A DNA stretch of 33,943 nt from an uncultured Bacteroidales bacterium (GCA_947307265.1 CAMZIP010000004.1:1-33943); one strand, 5' to 3'. Shown: positions 20,401-29,352, counted from the stretch's first letter. Numbers and translations are program-made. The notes: a model not told the origin generated them from the letters alone.

Positions 20401-21524
20401 CGGTGACAAATACCGGAAGCGAGATCCCTCAGAGCCGCTTCAAGACCATCTTCGAACCTTTCAACAATGAGGGGAAGACCCATCTTGAATTCGAGTCCCA
20501 TACCGGACTGGGACTAGCCATCGTCCAGGCGCTCGTCACGGATATGAAGGGTGTCATTTCCGTGTCCTCGTCTGACAACCGGGTGAGTTTCACGGTGCTT
20601 TTGCCTTTAGTGCCGTGCACCGGGACCGACGGACATACAGACACGTCTGAGGCAGATGATGATACGTACGACTATGCGGCGTCCGAGATCGATGCGATGA
20701 TTTCTGAAATCGATGAGATGGAGGAGGACGGCAAGCATATCCGCAAGACATACGATATCCTGGTGATCGAGGATGACAAGCAGCTGCGCAGTTACCTGGA
20801 ACAGCGTCTTTCGGCACATTACAACGTCTACACGGCATCCAACGGCGAAGACGGCATCGCAAAAGCCGGGAAAATCCTCCCGAATATCATCATCACGGAC
20901 CTGCTGATGCCCAAGGTGAACGGTTTCGACGTCTGCCGCCGGCTGAGGACCGGAATGAAGACCTCCCACATTCCCATCATCGTGCTGTCCGCGACCGGAG
21001 GGGATACAAGTTTCAAGATTGAAGCCCTCGAAAGCGGTGCCAATGTCTTCCTGGACAAGCCGGTGGACATCGACTTCCTCCTGAAGCAGATTTCCAACCT
21101 CATCAATAGCCAGATCAAGCTCAAGGAACTCTACAGCAGGCGTTTCGTTGCGGAGCCTTCGAAGATCGCATACAGTTCCGTCGATGAGGAGCTTATGAAG
21201 AAGGCGGTGGGCTTTGTCGAGAAGAATTACGATAATGAAAACTACGGCGTCGAGGACTTCGTGTCCGATATGGCCATATCAAGAACCCGTCTTTATCAAA
21301 AGATTACGGACCTTACCGGAATGAGCATCAAGGCGTTCATCCTGGATATCCGCCTGAAAAGGGCGAGCCAGCTCCTGCGGGAGACTGAGTACACGGTGGC
21401 GGAGATTTCCACGATGACCGGCTTCGCCAGCCCGAAGTACTTCAGTGTCTGCTTCAGGCGTCATTATGGTCAGTCTCCGACAGAATTCAAAACCAATGCA
21501 GATGCAGAAAAGACCCTCAAATAA
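17439..21524 (+). CDS. Hybrid two-component system regulator (HTCS): periplasmic Reg_prop/Y_Y_Y sensor, histidine kinase, receiver and AraC HTH
   Basis: Repeated beta-propeller motifs (GGINSISKDKLGRIWFTG, SVWSIFEAADGEVWVGTYGG, ASGRVWIGTEGGGI); TM SPVAYLIYILFIAVIIWGIWSW; HisKA NEFFTNISHDLKTPLTL (His codon 19932-19934); HATPase VFSNLFSNAVKYS and HTGLGLAIV; receiver DILVIEDDKQ...IIITDLLMPKVNG (Asp codon 20898-20900); HTH VEDFVSDMAISRTRLYQKITDLTGMS...GFASPKYFSVCFRRHYGQSPTEF. Confidence 0.97.
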   Translation: MYHPRLISSILAAALLPFAAFCSYAFDTTDYRFHRMPETSYYGGINSISKDKLGRIWFTGTDALYMYNGISFEQVSTENPYPGVWLDYRSVQALPNGDLTVSSNVGLFRFDYSRHSLHLEVKGEISRTEVDADGALWFIHDNVLARYRDGELTAFPYSDPAVVPNYSHVTAGHVFISSGADVWKLDPADGSYAFFGSYHGSVSETGISDIIWHDGFFYLLSERNGLYECHPDGSIRRHFDGIDGISKQLFVDARGIFWIATQYGIVFIDPVSGERKLKRSEPDDFFSLPNDSVWSIFEAADGEVWVGTYGGRLAYQSFLDDDAGLVHPSAGGLSHPIVSAFAEDASGRVWIGTEGGGINCWSKEEHSFVDYRIVNDWKTDFSQVKRLKCVGNDLYIASFHGGISILDTSTGRLSALPVRDPASGSAIPVYDFELDGRKGIWLSNPDMDFMYWNRSGERVEKVYGVLEDGSQLRLRVESFYATEDGRLVLATHRGVVVLDGASRRVIRTYLVPGEDVRQNYFNCHCRVGETETWFGTMGSGVVRLADNGSFKLLEDAEGNTLAGRRVFSIQNDIRSGDVWISTDDGLYVYKAGVSLFEKARIGSGGSCGAFYIRSGYALADGTILFGGTNGLIAFNPARIERNTQKPRVYFNSFKVNNQLMNPGESGSPLRYSIEYYGMPEAGKKSIRLDNNQSNFEIGFACDSYLDASGNDYSYRMVGVSDDWIILPAGQQYVRFNNLPAGRYRFEIKAANNVGLWGDEVSTLSLRIRPHFLLSPVAYLIYILFIAVIIWGIWSWSTKRKMLEQQLELEIEKQENLRELTRLRNEFFTNISHDLKTPLTLVVDPLKQLEKEIPEEAPYHKLVVMIGRNIARIQRMLTQLLQFRRIESVKPPVNAVPGDLVKFVDSLFSLFEFYANKKGIETEFMPWTDSYMAYFDTDMIEKVFSNLFSNAVKYSSGEEYVGVRIAPAPAEEIPQGTEVDANAKWLMFTVTNTGSEIPQSRFKTIFEPFNNEGKTHLEFESHTGLGLAIVQALVTDMKGVISVSSSDNRVSFTVLLPLVPCTGTDGHTDTSEADDDTYDYAASEIDAMISEIDEMEEDGKHIRKTYDILVIEDDKQLRSYLEQRLSAHYNVYTASNGEDGIAKAGKILPNIIITDLLMPKVNGFDVCRRLRTGMKTSHIPIIVLSATGGDTSFKIEALESGANVFLDKPVDIDFLLKQISNLINSQIKLKELYSRRFVAEPSKIAYSSVDEELMKKAVGFVEKNYDNENYGVEDFVSDMAISRTRLYQKITDLTGMSIKAFILDIRLKRASQLLRETEYTVAEISTMTGFASPKYFSVCFRRHYGQSPTEFKTNADAEKTLK

Positions 21525-24500
21525 GAGACTGGTCCCTTTCCTGGCATTCATCCTTCTTTGTACGGGAATGAAGGCCGCGCAGTACCCCCGGGGATTCCTG
21601 ATCGAGGCGGAAAGCTTCAGCAACAAGGGCGGGTGGCAAGTGGACCAACAGTTTATGGACCAGATGGGATCTCCCTATCTCATCGCCCACGGCTTGGGCG
21701 TACCTGTCGCCGACGCAAGTACGGAACTGCGACTCGGGAAGGGAATTTGGCACGCTTGGGTGAGGACCTATAACTGGACTTCTCCCTGGTCTGCCGAAAA
21801 GGGCCCCGGCGGTTTCATTGTAAAGCTTGGTGGCAAGAGCCTGGGGGTCACGGTGGGCACGGAGGGCGATTGCTGGCAGTGGCAGTATGCCGGCTGCGCC
21901 AAGGCCGGCGGCAAGAAGACCCGGCTGGCACTGTGCGACCTCGGTGGCTTCGACGGAAGGTGCGATGCCATCTTCCTCAGCCAAGACCCCGACGCGGTGT
22001 TACCGTCCTCCGTCGAGGAAATCAATGCAATGAGACTTGCGCTCAACGGCCTTTCCAGCCGCACCCAAGAATATGATTTCGTGGTAATTGGCGGTGGTAT
22101 CGCCGGTATGTGCGCTGCAGCCGCGGCATCCCGGAACGGGCTGAAGGTGGCGCTTGTCAACGACCGCCCCGTGCTGGGAGGGAACAACAGTTCGGAAATC
22201 CGTGTACACCTGGGAGGACAGGTGGAGATCGGACCTTACAACCGTCTGGGACGTATGCAGCGGGAATTCGGTCATACGAAGCAAGGGAATGCCCAGCCGG
22301 CCGTAAACTACCGTGACGATGCCAAGCAGGAATTCATTGACCGTGAAGAAAATGTCACGCTCCTGGCACCTTATCACGCCGTGGCCGTGGATTCCGACGG
22401 AAAGCATATCTCCAGCGTCACGGTCAAGCACATTGAGACCGGTGAGGAAATCATCCTGGAGGCGCCGTTGTTCTCGGATTGTACGGGAGACGGTACCGTC
22501 GGAGTACTTGCGGGCGCTGATTGGACCCAGGGTCGTGAGAGCAAGGCGGAGTTCCAGGAAAGATCGGCTCCGGAGGTTGCGGACCTTTTGAATATGGGTG
22601 CCTCCGTGCAGTGGTATTCCAAGGAGGATGAGCGCCCAAGCCGTTTCCCGGAGTTCTCCTATGGGATCACTTTTGACGAATCGAATGCGCAAAAGGTGAC
22701 GATGGGCGAATGGACCTGGGAGACAGGAATGGACCGGGACCAGGTCCTGGAGGCGGAGCGGGTGCGTGACTATGGTCTCCTGGTGGTCTATTCCAACTGG
22801 AGTGCCCTCAAGAACCATATCGCTGTCGAGCGTTATGCCAGACGCAGCCTTGACTGGGTCGCCTACGTGGCGGGGAAAAGGGAATCCCGCCGTCTGCTCG
22901 GCGACCACATCCTTACTCAAAATGACATCGACAAGGCCATCCATTACGATGACGGCACCTGCACCACGACCTGGAGCATCGACCTCCATTTCCCTGACAG
23001 GGAGAACGCCCGGCAATTCCCGGGCAACGAGTTCAAGTCCGCTACCGTGCACGACTGGATATTCCCTTATGAGATTCCCTATCGCTGTTTCTATTCCCGA
23101 AACGTGGACAATCTGTTTATGGCGGGCCGAGACATCAGCTGCACCCATATTGCGCTGGGAACCGTCCGGGTGATGCGAACGACCGGTATGATGGGGGAGG
23201 TCGTAGGAATGGCGGCAAGCATTTGCCACGACAAGGGGTGCTCGCCCAGAGGGGTCTACACAGACTGGCTCCCGGAATTGAAAGCCTTGATGAAAAGGGG
23301 AGCCGCACGGAACGACGTGGAACTCAACAATCAGGATTTCAATCTGGCAAACCGCTATCTTCCGAAGCCGAAAGCCTATATGGATGCCGATCCGGCCCAT
23401 TCGGCGACATCTTGTTATGCTGTCCTTGAAGGCGATACGCTCTACATTGGCAACGCATTGATCCATCGCACCTTCGTTTGGAATGAAGGCAATCTGAAGA
23501 CGGTCGCCGTCAAGGACCGGGCTACCGGCCGTGCGTTCGTCAACCGCTCCGGAACCCCCGACTTCGTCTTTACCGAGGTGGAATATCCTGCCTCGGACGG
23601 GAGTCTTGAAGTGAGGATGGTGGAGTCTGACGCCATCCGACCCGCACATATGCTCGCAGTGGTCTCTTATAGATATGGGCCCTATCAGGTACGCCGCGAG
23701 TGGCGTATCTATGAGAACTGTCCGGCGCTTGCCGTGGACAATTTCGTGTGCGGAGAGCCGGCATCGGTCCCTGTCACGGCAGGGAATCAGAAGAGCGGCG
23801 GGGCCCCCCTTCGCCTGGAATGCCTGGACATCGGGGGAGACCACTGGCACGCGCGAGCTGTGGAGTTCAGCGATGTTACGGATTGGAACAACAACCTGGT
23901 GAAGACGGTCGATTTCATCCCGTTCCATAAACTGGGCTACCGTGGCAACCTCCTCTTCTCCCGCGATGTGGACGGCAACGGGCTGTTCTTCCTCAAGGAG
24001 GCCCCGTGCACCGGTATGCAGATTGCGAGCGACGGTGCCGACTTTGAGGCGGAGGCCGGAAAGTTCCTTGTGAAGGGACTTGGCGCAGAGTCAGCCGACC
24101 TGCAAAGCGGTGAATGGGTAAAACTCTATTCGACGGTGACCGGCGTGTTCGGAGAAGGGGAACTCTCTCCACTCCTTGCACTTCACGCTTACCAGAAGCG
24201 TATCCGCATTCACGATGCCAAACGCGATGAAATGGTGATGATGAATACCTGGGGCGACCGCAGTCAGGACGCCAAGGTCAACGAAGCGTTCTGCCTCCGG
24301 GAACTTGAGAAGGCGGCACGCCTCGGCATTACCCATTTCCAGATAGATGACGGCTGGCAGGAAGGCAAAAGCCCCAATTCCGCGTTAGGAAAGGGTTCTT
24401 TCGCAGACATCCACAGGAACCCGCTCTATTGGACTCCATCAAGGGACAAATACCCGTCCGGACTGGCTCCGGTGGTGGAGAAGGCAAAGGAACTCGGCAT

Positions 24501-25362
24501 TGAGCTGGGGCTGTGGTTCAACCCGAGTGCCCAGAACGACTTCGAGGACTGGGAGAAGGACGTCGAGGCCGTCGTGGGACTGTTCAATGCCTATGGTATC
24601 GAAGTCTTCAAGATTGACGGCGTCTCGATCCCGAACAAGAAATCGGAGGAAAACTTCCGTCGCTTCCTGGATGGGGTGCTCGCCCGGACCGGCAATCAAG
24701 TGGTGTTCAACCTCGACGTGACTGCCGGTCGCAGGGGAGGCTACCATATGTTCGGCGAATACGGGAACATCTTTCTGGAGAATCGTTACACGGACTGGCG
24801 CAACTATTACCCGTACTGGACGCTTCGCAACCTTTGGCAACTTTGCCCATATGTGCCGGCTGAAAGGCTGCAGGTGGAGTTCCTCAACAAATGGCGGAAC
24901 GCGGACAAATATGAGGGGAGTTCATTCGCTCCGCAAGGATATGATTTCAGTTACGTTTTCGCCACGACGATGGCCGGTCAGCCTCTCGCCTGGTTGGAGG
25001 CCTCCAACCTGCCCGAGGAGGCTTATCTCATCTCAGAACTCGTAAAGGAGTATGTCAATGTGGCGCCTTCCTTCCACGAGGGCACCATACTCCCGATCGG
25101 AGATGAGCCCTCAGGACGTGCCTGGACGGGTTTCCAGTCCATACAGAAGGGCAAGGGCTACGTCATTGTCTATCGGGAAGACAATCCGAAGGTCAAGGCA
25201 GGAATGCGCACCTGGTTCCCTGAAGGGACATTGGTCAAATTCGGCCTTGTGCTTGGAGATGGCGCTGATTTCACCTCTGTCGCCGGCAGAAACGGTGAGG
25301 TGGAGTTCTCCCTTCCCACAAGGAACAGTTTCGCACTTTATCGTTACACAATTGAAGAATAA
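21496..25362 (+). CDS. Exported multidomain protein: N-terminal CBM-like domain, FAD-dependent oxidoreductase (FAD_oxidored type) and C-terminal GH36/clan GH-D-like domain
   Basis: Start MQMQKRPSNKRLVPFLAFILLCTGMKA overlaps the HTCS 3' end by 29 nt. FLIEAESFSNKGGWQVDQQFMDQMGSPYLIAHG (jelly-roll-like); YDFVVIGGGIAGMCAAAAASRNGLKVALVNDRPVLGGNNSSEIRVHLGG; NLFMAGRDISCTHIALGTVRVMRTTGMMGEVVGMAA; then HFQIDDGWQEG, ELGLWFNPSAQ, VFKIDGVSIPNKKSEENFRRFLDGV, LENRYTDWRNYYPYWTLRNLWQL. Confidence 0.87.
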   Translation: MQMQKRPSNKRLVPFLAFILLCTGMKAAQYPRGFLIEAESFSNKGGWQVDQQFMDQMGSPYLIAHGLGVPVADASTELRLGKGIWHAWVRTYNWTSPWSAEKGPGGFIVKLGGKSLGVTVGTEGDCWQWQYAGCAKAGGKKTRLALCDLGGFDGRCDAIFLSQDPDAVLPSSVEEINAMRLALNGLSSRTQEYDFVVIGGGIAGMCAAAAASRNGLKVALVNDRPVLGGNNSSEIRVHLGGQVEIGPYNRLGRMQREFGHTKQGNAQPAVNYRDDAKQEFIDREENVTLLAPYHAVAVDSDGKHISSVTVKHIETGEEIILEAPLFSDCTGDGTVGVLAGADWTQGRESKAEFQERSAPEVADLLNMGASVQWYSKEDERPSRFPEFSYGITFDESNAQKVTMGEWTWETGMDRDQVLEAERVRDYGLLVVYSNWSALKNHIAVERYARRSLDWVAYVAGKRESRRLLGDHILTQNDIDKAIHYDDGTCTTTWSIDLHFPDRENARQFPGNEFKSATVHDWIFPYEIPYRCFYSRNVDNLFMAGRDISCTHIALGTVRVMRTTGMMGEVVGMAASICHDKGCSPRGVYTDWLPELKALMKRGAARNDVELNNQDFNLANRYLPKPKAYMDADPAHSATSCYAVLEGDTLYIGNALIHRTFVWNEGNLKTVAVKDRATGRAFVNRSGTPDFVFTEVEYPASDGSLEVRMVESDAIRPAHMLAVVSYRYGPYQVRREWRIYENCPALAVDNFVCGEPASVPVTAGNQKSGGAPLRLECLDIGGDHWHARAVEFSDVTDWNNNLVKTVDFIPFHKLGYRGNLLFSRDVDGNGLFFLKEAPCTGMQIASDGADFEAEAGKFLVKGLGAESADLQSGEWVKLYSTVTGVFGEGELSPLLALHAYQKRIRIHDAKRDEMVMMNTWGDRSQDAKVNEAFCLRELEKAARLGITHFQIDDGWQEGKSPNSALGKGSFADIHRNPLYWTPSRDKYPSGLAPVVEKAKELGIELGLWFNPSAQNDFEDWEKDVEAVVGLFNAYGIEVFKIDGVSIPNKKSEENFRRFLDGVLARTGNQVVFNLDVTAGRRGGYHMFGEYGNIFLENRYTDWRNYYPYWTLRNLWQLCPYVPAERLQVEFLNKWRNADKYEGSSFAPQGYDFSYVFATTMAGQPLAWLEASNLPEEAYLISELVKEYVNVAPSFHEGTILPIGDEPSGRAWTGFQSIQKGKGYVIVYREDNPKVKAGMRTWFPEGTLVKFGLVLGDGADFTSVAGRNGEVEFSLPTRNSFALYRYTIEE
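22072..23370 (+). other. FAD-dependent oxidoreductase domain (approximate limits)
   Basis: Dinucleotide-binding GGGIAG at the start and AGRD...G near the end, both intact; no frameshift. Confidence 0.85.
23400..25359 (+). other. GH36-like (clan GH-D) domain (approximate limits)
   Basis: Beta-rich N-subdomain, then MVMMNTWGDRSQD...FQIDDGW...FKIDG (candidate nucleophile Asp codon 24616-24618)...ENRYTDW (candidate acid/base Asp codon 24793-24795). Confidence 0.75.
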
Positions 25363-25366
25363 TCCG

Positions 25367-28300
25367 ATGGTATCAAGACTTTCCAAGGCAGCCCTGGCAC
25401 TCGCGCTCCTGGGCGCATCGTTTTCCGCCAGCGCACAGTCCCGACCGGACTTGATCCAGAATGTCTATGGACGGAATATCCACTATCTCAACGGGAAGTG
25501 GAACGCGATCATCGACCTTTATGACCAGGGGCGCGGCAAGGAGATGTGGCTTGACCACAAGGTGGAGAACAACACCCAGTTCTATGAATACGCTTGGGAA
25601 AACGGCCTGGTCCTCAATGTCCCCGGTGACTTCAACAGCCAGTTACCGCAACTCCGGTATTATGAGGGAACGGTCTGGTATTCACGCAGATTTGATGTCA
25701 AAGAGGGTGTGGATTCCTCAGAGCGTATCTTCCTATATTTCGGGGCGGTCAGTCAGCGTTGCACCATCTGGCTCAATGGTGAGGAAGTGGGCGGCCACGA
25801 CGGAGGATTCACCCCTTTCCAGATCGAGGTGACAGGCAAGGTGAAGGCGAAGGACAACTTCCTGGTGGTCGAGGTGAACAACGAGCGTCGAACTGATGCA
25901 ATCCCCGCATTGTCTTTCGACTGGTGGAGTTATGGCGGCATTACCCGCGATGTGATGCTTGTACGCACCCCGAAGGTCTTCATCAAGGACTATATGGTCC
26001 AGCTGGACAAATACAAAGCGGACATCATCCACGTCGATGTCACGATGTCCGATGCCGTCCCTGCGGGTTCTTCCGTGGTGGTCAGCATCCCTGAGCTCAA
26101 GGTCGCCAAGACCGTCGATCTCGACAAGGATGGGAAAGGCACGGCGTCCATCAAGACCAGGAAGCTCCGGCGATGGTCTCCGGAAGACCCGAAATTATAC
26201 GAAGTCAGGCTCACATACAGCGGCGGTGATGCATTGGGCGAGATGATCGGCTTTCGCAACATCAACGTGGAGGGCACACATATCCTGATCAATGGAAAGA
26301 ATACCTTTATGCGTTGCATTTCCTTTCACGAGGAGATTCCACAGCGTATGGGACGGGCCTGTACGGAAGAGGACGCATCTTTGCTCCTGAATGAAGTCCG
26401 GGAATTGGGCGCCAATATGGTTCGCCTGGCCCACTACCCGCAGAACGAGCATATCGTCAGGCTCGCCGAGAAGATGGGCATCCTCATCTGGCAGGAGATT
26501 CCGGTGTGGCAGGGGATTGATTTCGGGAATGAACGCACGATGGACAAGGCCCTCACGATGTTCTCGGAAATGCTCTACCGTGACAAGAACCGTTGCGCTG
26601 TCGGGTTCTGGGGTATTGCCAATGAGACACGTCCTTCAACGGCCCGTAACGCCTTCCTTCGCAAAGAGCTCGGATTTGCTCGCAGCGTCGACTCGACACG
26701 TCTCTATACCGGTGCCTTCGACAACGTATACTACAAGAAGGAATTTGGCGAATATCGCATTGAGGACGACCTCATCAATGACCTTGACGTAGTATCGTTC
26801 AACAAATACATCGGCTGGTACGAAGCGTGGCCCTGCGACCCGTCGGCGTGCAGATGGAATGTGGCTGCAGGCAAGCCTGTCATCATCTCGGAGTTCGGCT
26901 CGGAGGCGCTTTACGGCCGGCACGGCAATGGCGAGGCGGCGAGTTCCTGGTCGGAGGAATACCAGGCCGGCCAGTACCGGAAGAACCTGGAGATGTTCGA
27001 CCGGATTCCCAATCTGGCCGGCATCAGCCCGTGGATCCTCTTTGACTTCCGCTCTCCTTTCCGTTTCCACCCGACCAACCAGAATGGGTGGAATCGCAAG
27101 GGACTCCTTTCCGACCAGGGCCAACGCAAGATGGCCTGGTACGTCATACACGACTATTATGCCCGGAAGAAGGCTGAATCTGCGTCCGGGGAAGGGGGAA
27201 AGCCTGCCGCCGCGGAACGTCCGGTTTATAAGGATGCGTCAGCCCCTGTCGAGCGCCGGATAGAAGACCTTCTCTCCCGGATGACTCTCGAAGAAAAGAT
27301 CCTCCAGTTGAACCAGTATACGCTTGGCCGGAACAACATCGAAAACAATCTCGGAGAGACGGTGAAGCAAGTGCCTGCCGAGGCGGGTTCGGTCATCTAT
27401 TTCGGTGACGACGCCAAGTTGCGCAACGCTATGATGAAGCGCTGTATGGAAGATTCGCGACTCGGTATTCCGATGCTGTTCGGCCACGATGTGATTCACG
27501 GCTACAAAACGATTGCACCGATTCCGCTTGCCATGGCAGCAAGCTGGAATCCGGCTCTCGTGCAGGAATCCTGCCGCATCGCGGCCAGGGAAGCGTCATC
27601 TTGCGGTGTGGACTGGACATTCTCTCCGATGGTCGATGTAGCACACGACCCACGCTGGGGTAGAGTGATGGAGGGGTACGGCGAGGATCCCTATCTCACG
27701 TCCGTATTCTGCCGGGCTGCCGTCAAAGGCTATCAGGGTGACGACCTCGGCGCGGAAGGGACCATCGCTGCCTGCCTCAAGCACTTTGTAGGTTATGCGG
27801 CTTCTGAGGCCGGTCGCGACTATGTCTATACGGAGATCTCCGACCAAACTCTTTGGGATACCTATTTCCCTCCTTTCAAGGCCGGTGTCGATGCCGGAGC
27901 AAGCACCTTGATGAGTTCATTCAATACCATCAGCGGGATCCCTGCTTCCGCCAATCACTACACAATGACCGAGGTCCTAAAGGGAACGTGGGGATTCGAC
28001 GGCTTCCTTGTCTCCGACTGGGATGCCGTCAAGCAACTGATCAACCAGGGTATGGCCAGGGACGAGAAGGAGGCTGCCGCGCTTGCGTTCAATGCAGGAC
28101 TGGATATGGATATGGTGGATGACATCTACAGGAAGCATCTGGTGGAACTGTTCGAGGAAGGCATCGTCTCCCGGAATCTCATCGATGACAGTGTCCGCAG
28201 GATATTACGCATCAAGTTCCGCCTCGGCCTTTTTGACCGTCCTTATACCCCCGAGCTTCCTGCATCAAAGGCCTATCTCCAGCCGGACGCCCTCGCCGCT

Positions 28301-29347
28301 GCGGAGGAACTGGCTCAGCAATCAATGGTCCTTCTCAAGAATGAAGCCCAGCTCCTGCCGTTGAAAAAGCAGGGCAAGATCGCCCTTATCGGACCACACG
28401 TCAATACGCAGAAGGATCTCATCGGCAATTGGAGGGGCAGGGGAGAGGACAAGGATGTCATCACTCTTGCAGATGGCTTCAGGAAGGAATTCGCGGGTTG
28501 CGAATTGTTGGTCGCAGAGGGATGCGGTATGGAGGATTCCGACCCGGAGATGCTCGTCGAGGCTCTCGAGGCCGCAAAGGCTGCGGACGTCGTGGTCCTG
28601 ACCATCGGGGAAAGAGCCGGCTGGACCGGGGAAAACACCTCCCGGACGAGCATCGCCATTCCGCAGTGTCAGGTCGATCTGCTCAGTGCCGTGAAGGCCC
28701 TTGGAAAGAAGGTGGTCGTCCTTGTTGCGTCAGGCCGCCCCAACGACCTTTCCGCCGTCGAACCTCTGGCCGATGCGATGGTCGAAATCTGGATGCCGGG
28801 GAGTACCGCAGGCTCTGCGGCGGCCGGCATCGTGAGCGGCCGATACAATCCTTCCGGCCGGCTCCCGATCACCTTCCCGATGTCCACCGGTCAGATTCCG
28901 ATTTATTACAATCGCCGCAACAGCGCCCGGCGTGGTACGCAGGGCATCTACAAGGATATGACCAGCGACCCTCTGTATACCTTCGGTTATGGCCTGAGCT
29001 ACAGCAAGTTTGAGTATGGAGACATACGGATTTCCACGGATGTCCTTGATGCAGATTCACAGTTCGTCGTGAAAGTGGATGTCCAGAATGTGTCTGACGT
29101 GGACGGGATGGAAACGGTGCAACTTTACATTTGCGATCCTTACTGTAGCATTGCACGTCCGGTCAAGGAACTCAAGGCCTTTGACAAAAGGACAATAAAG
29201 GCGGGAGAGACCGAAGAGTTCTGCTTCACCCTCGATCCGAAGCGTGACTTTGCCTTTGTGGACCGCAATGGCCGGCCTCTACTCGAGCCCGGTGAATACC
29301 GGATCATAATCGGTGATAAGATGAAGCGTGTTGACCTTCGCTGGTAG
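25367..29347 (+). CDS. GH2-GH3 fusion glycosidase
   Basis: Internal ATG of the 25052 ORF, 4 nt after the previous stop, giving signal peptide MVSRLSKAALALALLGASFSASAQ. GH2: YEGTVWYSRRFDV, SYGGITRDVML, GIANETRPST (Glu codon 26624-26626), VIISEFGSEALYG (Glu codon 26891-26893). Linker AESASGEGGKPAAAERP. GH3: RMTLEEKILQLNQYT, FGHDVIHGYKTIAPIPLAMAASWNP, DPRWGRVMEGYGEDPYL, GFDGFLVSDWDAV (Asp codon 28016-28018), GENTSRTSIAIP, FGYGLSYSKFEY. Confidence 0.93.
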   Translation: MVSRLSKAALALALLGASFSASAQSRPDLIQNVYGRNIHYLNGKWNAIIDLYDQGRGKEMWLDHKVENNTQFYEYAWENGLVLNVPGDFNSQLPQLRYYEGTVWYSRRFDVKEGVDSSERIFLYFGAVSQRCTIWLNGEEVGGHDGGFTPFQIEVTGKVKAKDNFLVVEVNNERRTDAIPALSFDWWSYGGITRDVMLVRTPKVFIKDYMVQLDKYKADIIHVDVTMSDAVPAGSSVVVSIPELKVAKTVDLDKDGKGTASIKTRKLRRWSPEDPKLYEVRLTYSGGDALGEMIGFRNINVEGTHILINGKNTFMRCISFHEEIPQRMGRACTEEDASLLLNEVRELGANMVRLAHYPQNEHIVRLAEKMGILIWQEIPVWQGIDFGNERTMDKALTMFSEMLYRDKNRCAVGFWGIANETRPSTARNAFLRKELGFARSVDSTRLYTGAFDNVYYKKEFGEYRIEDDLINDLDVVSFNKYIGWYEAWPCDPSACRWNVAAGKPVIISEFGSEALYGRHGNGEAASSWSEEYQAGQYRKNLEMFDRIPNLAGISPWILFDFRSPFRFHPTNQNGWNRKGLLSDQGQRKMAWYVIHDYYARKKAESASGEGGKPAAAERPVYKDASAPVERRIEDLLSRMTLEEKILQLNQYTLGRNNIENNLGETVKQVPAEAGSVIYFGDDAKLRNAMMKRCMEDSRLGIPMLFGHDVIHGYKTIAPIPLAMAASWNPALVQESCRIAAREASSCGVDWTFSPMVDVAHDPRWGRVMEGYGEDPYLTSVFCRAAVKGYQGDDLGAEGTIAACLKHFVGYAASEAGRDYVYTEISDQTLWDTYFPPFKAGVDAGASTLMSSFNTISGIPASANHYTMTEVLKGTWGFDGFLVSDWDAVKQLINQGMARDEKEAAALAFNAGLDMDMVDDIYRKHLVELFEEGIVSRNLIDDSVRRILRIKFRLGLFDRPYTPELPASKAYLQPDALAAAEELAQQSMVLLKNEAQLLPLKKQGKIALIGPHVNTQKDLIGNWRGRGEDKDVITLADGFRKEFAGCELLVAEGCGMEDSDPEMLVEALEAAKAADVVVLTIGERAGWTGENTSRTSIAIPQCQVDLLSAVKALGKKVVVLVASGRPNDLSAVEPLADAMVEIWMPGSTAGSAAAGIVSGRYNPSGRLPITFPMSTGQIPIYYNRRNSARRGTQGIYKDMTSDPLYTFGYGLSYSKFEYGDIRISTDVLDADSQFVVKVDVQNVSDVDGMETVQLYICDPYCSIARPVKELKAFDKRTIKAGETEEFCFTLDPKRDFAFVDRNGRPLLEPGEYRIIIGDKMKRVDLRW

Positions 29348-29352
29348 GAAAC

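Noticed and set aside
21870-22076. Small plus-strand ORFs inside the FAD-GH36 gene and other large CDSs
   Set aside because: Out-of-frame by-products of GC-rich coding sequence with Arg/Pro/Ser-rich, motif-free translations.
25052-25366. N-terminal extension of the GH2-GH3 ORF to 25052
   Set aside because: It overlaps the end of the FAD-GH36 gene in another frame; the internal ATG at 25367 gives a good signal peptide and a normal 4-nt gap.
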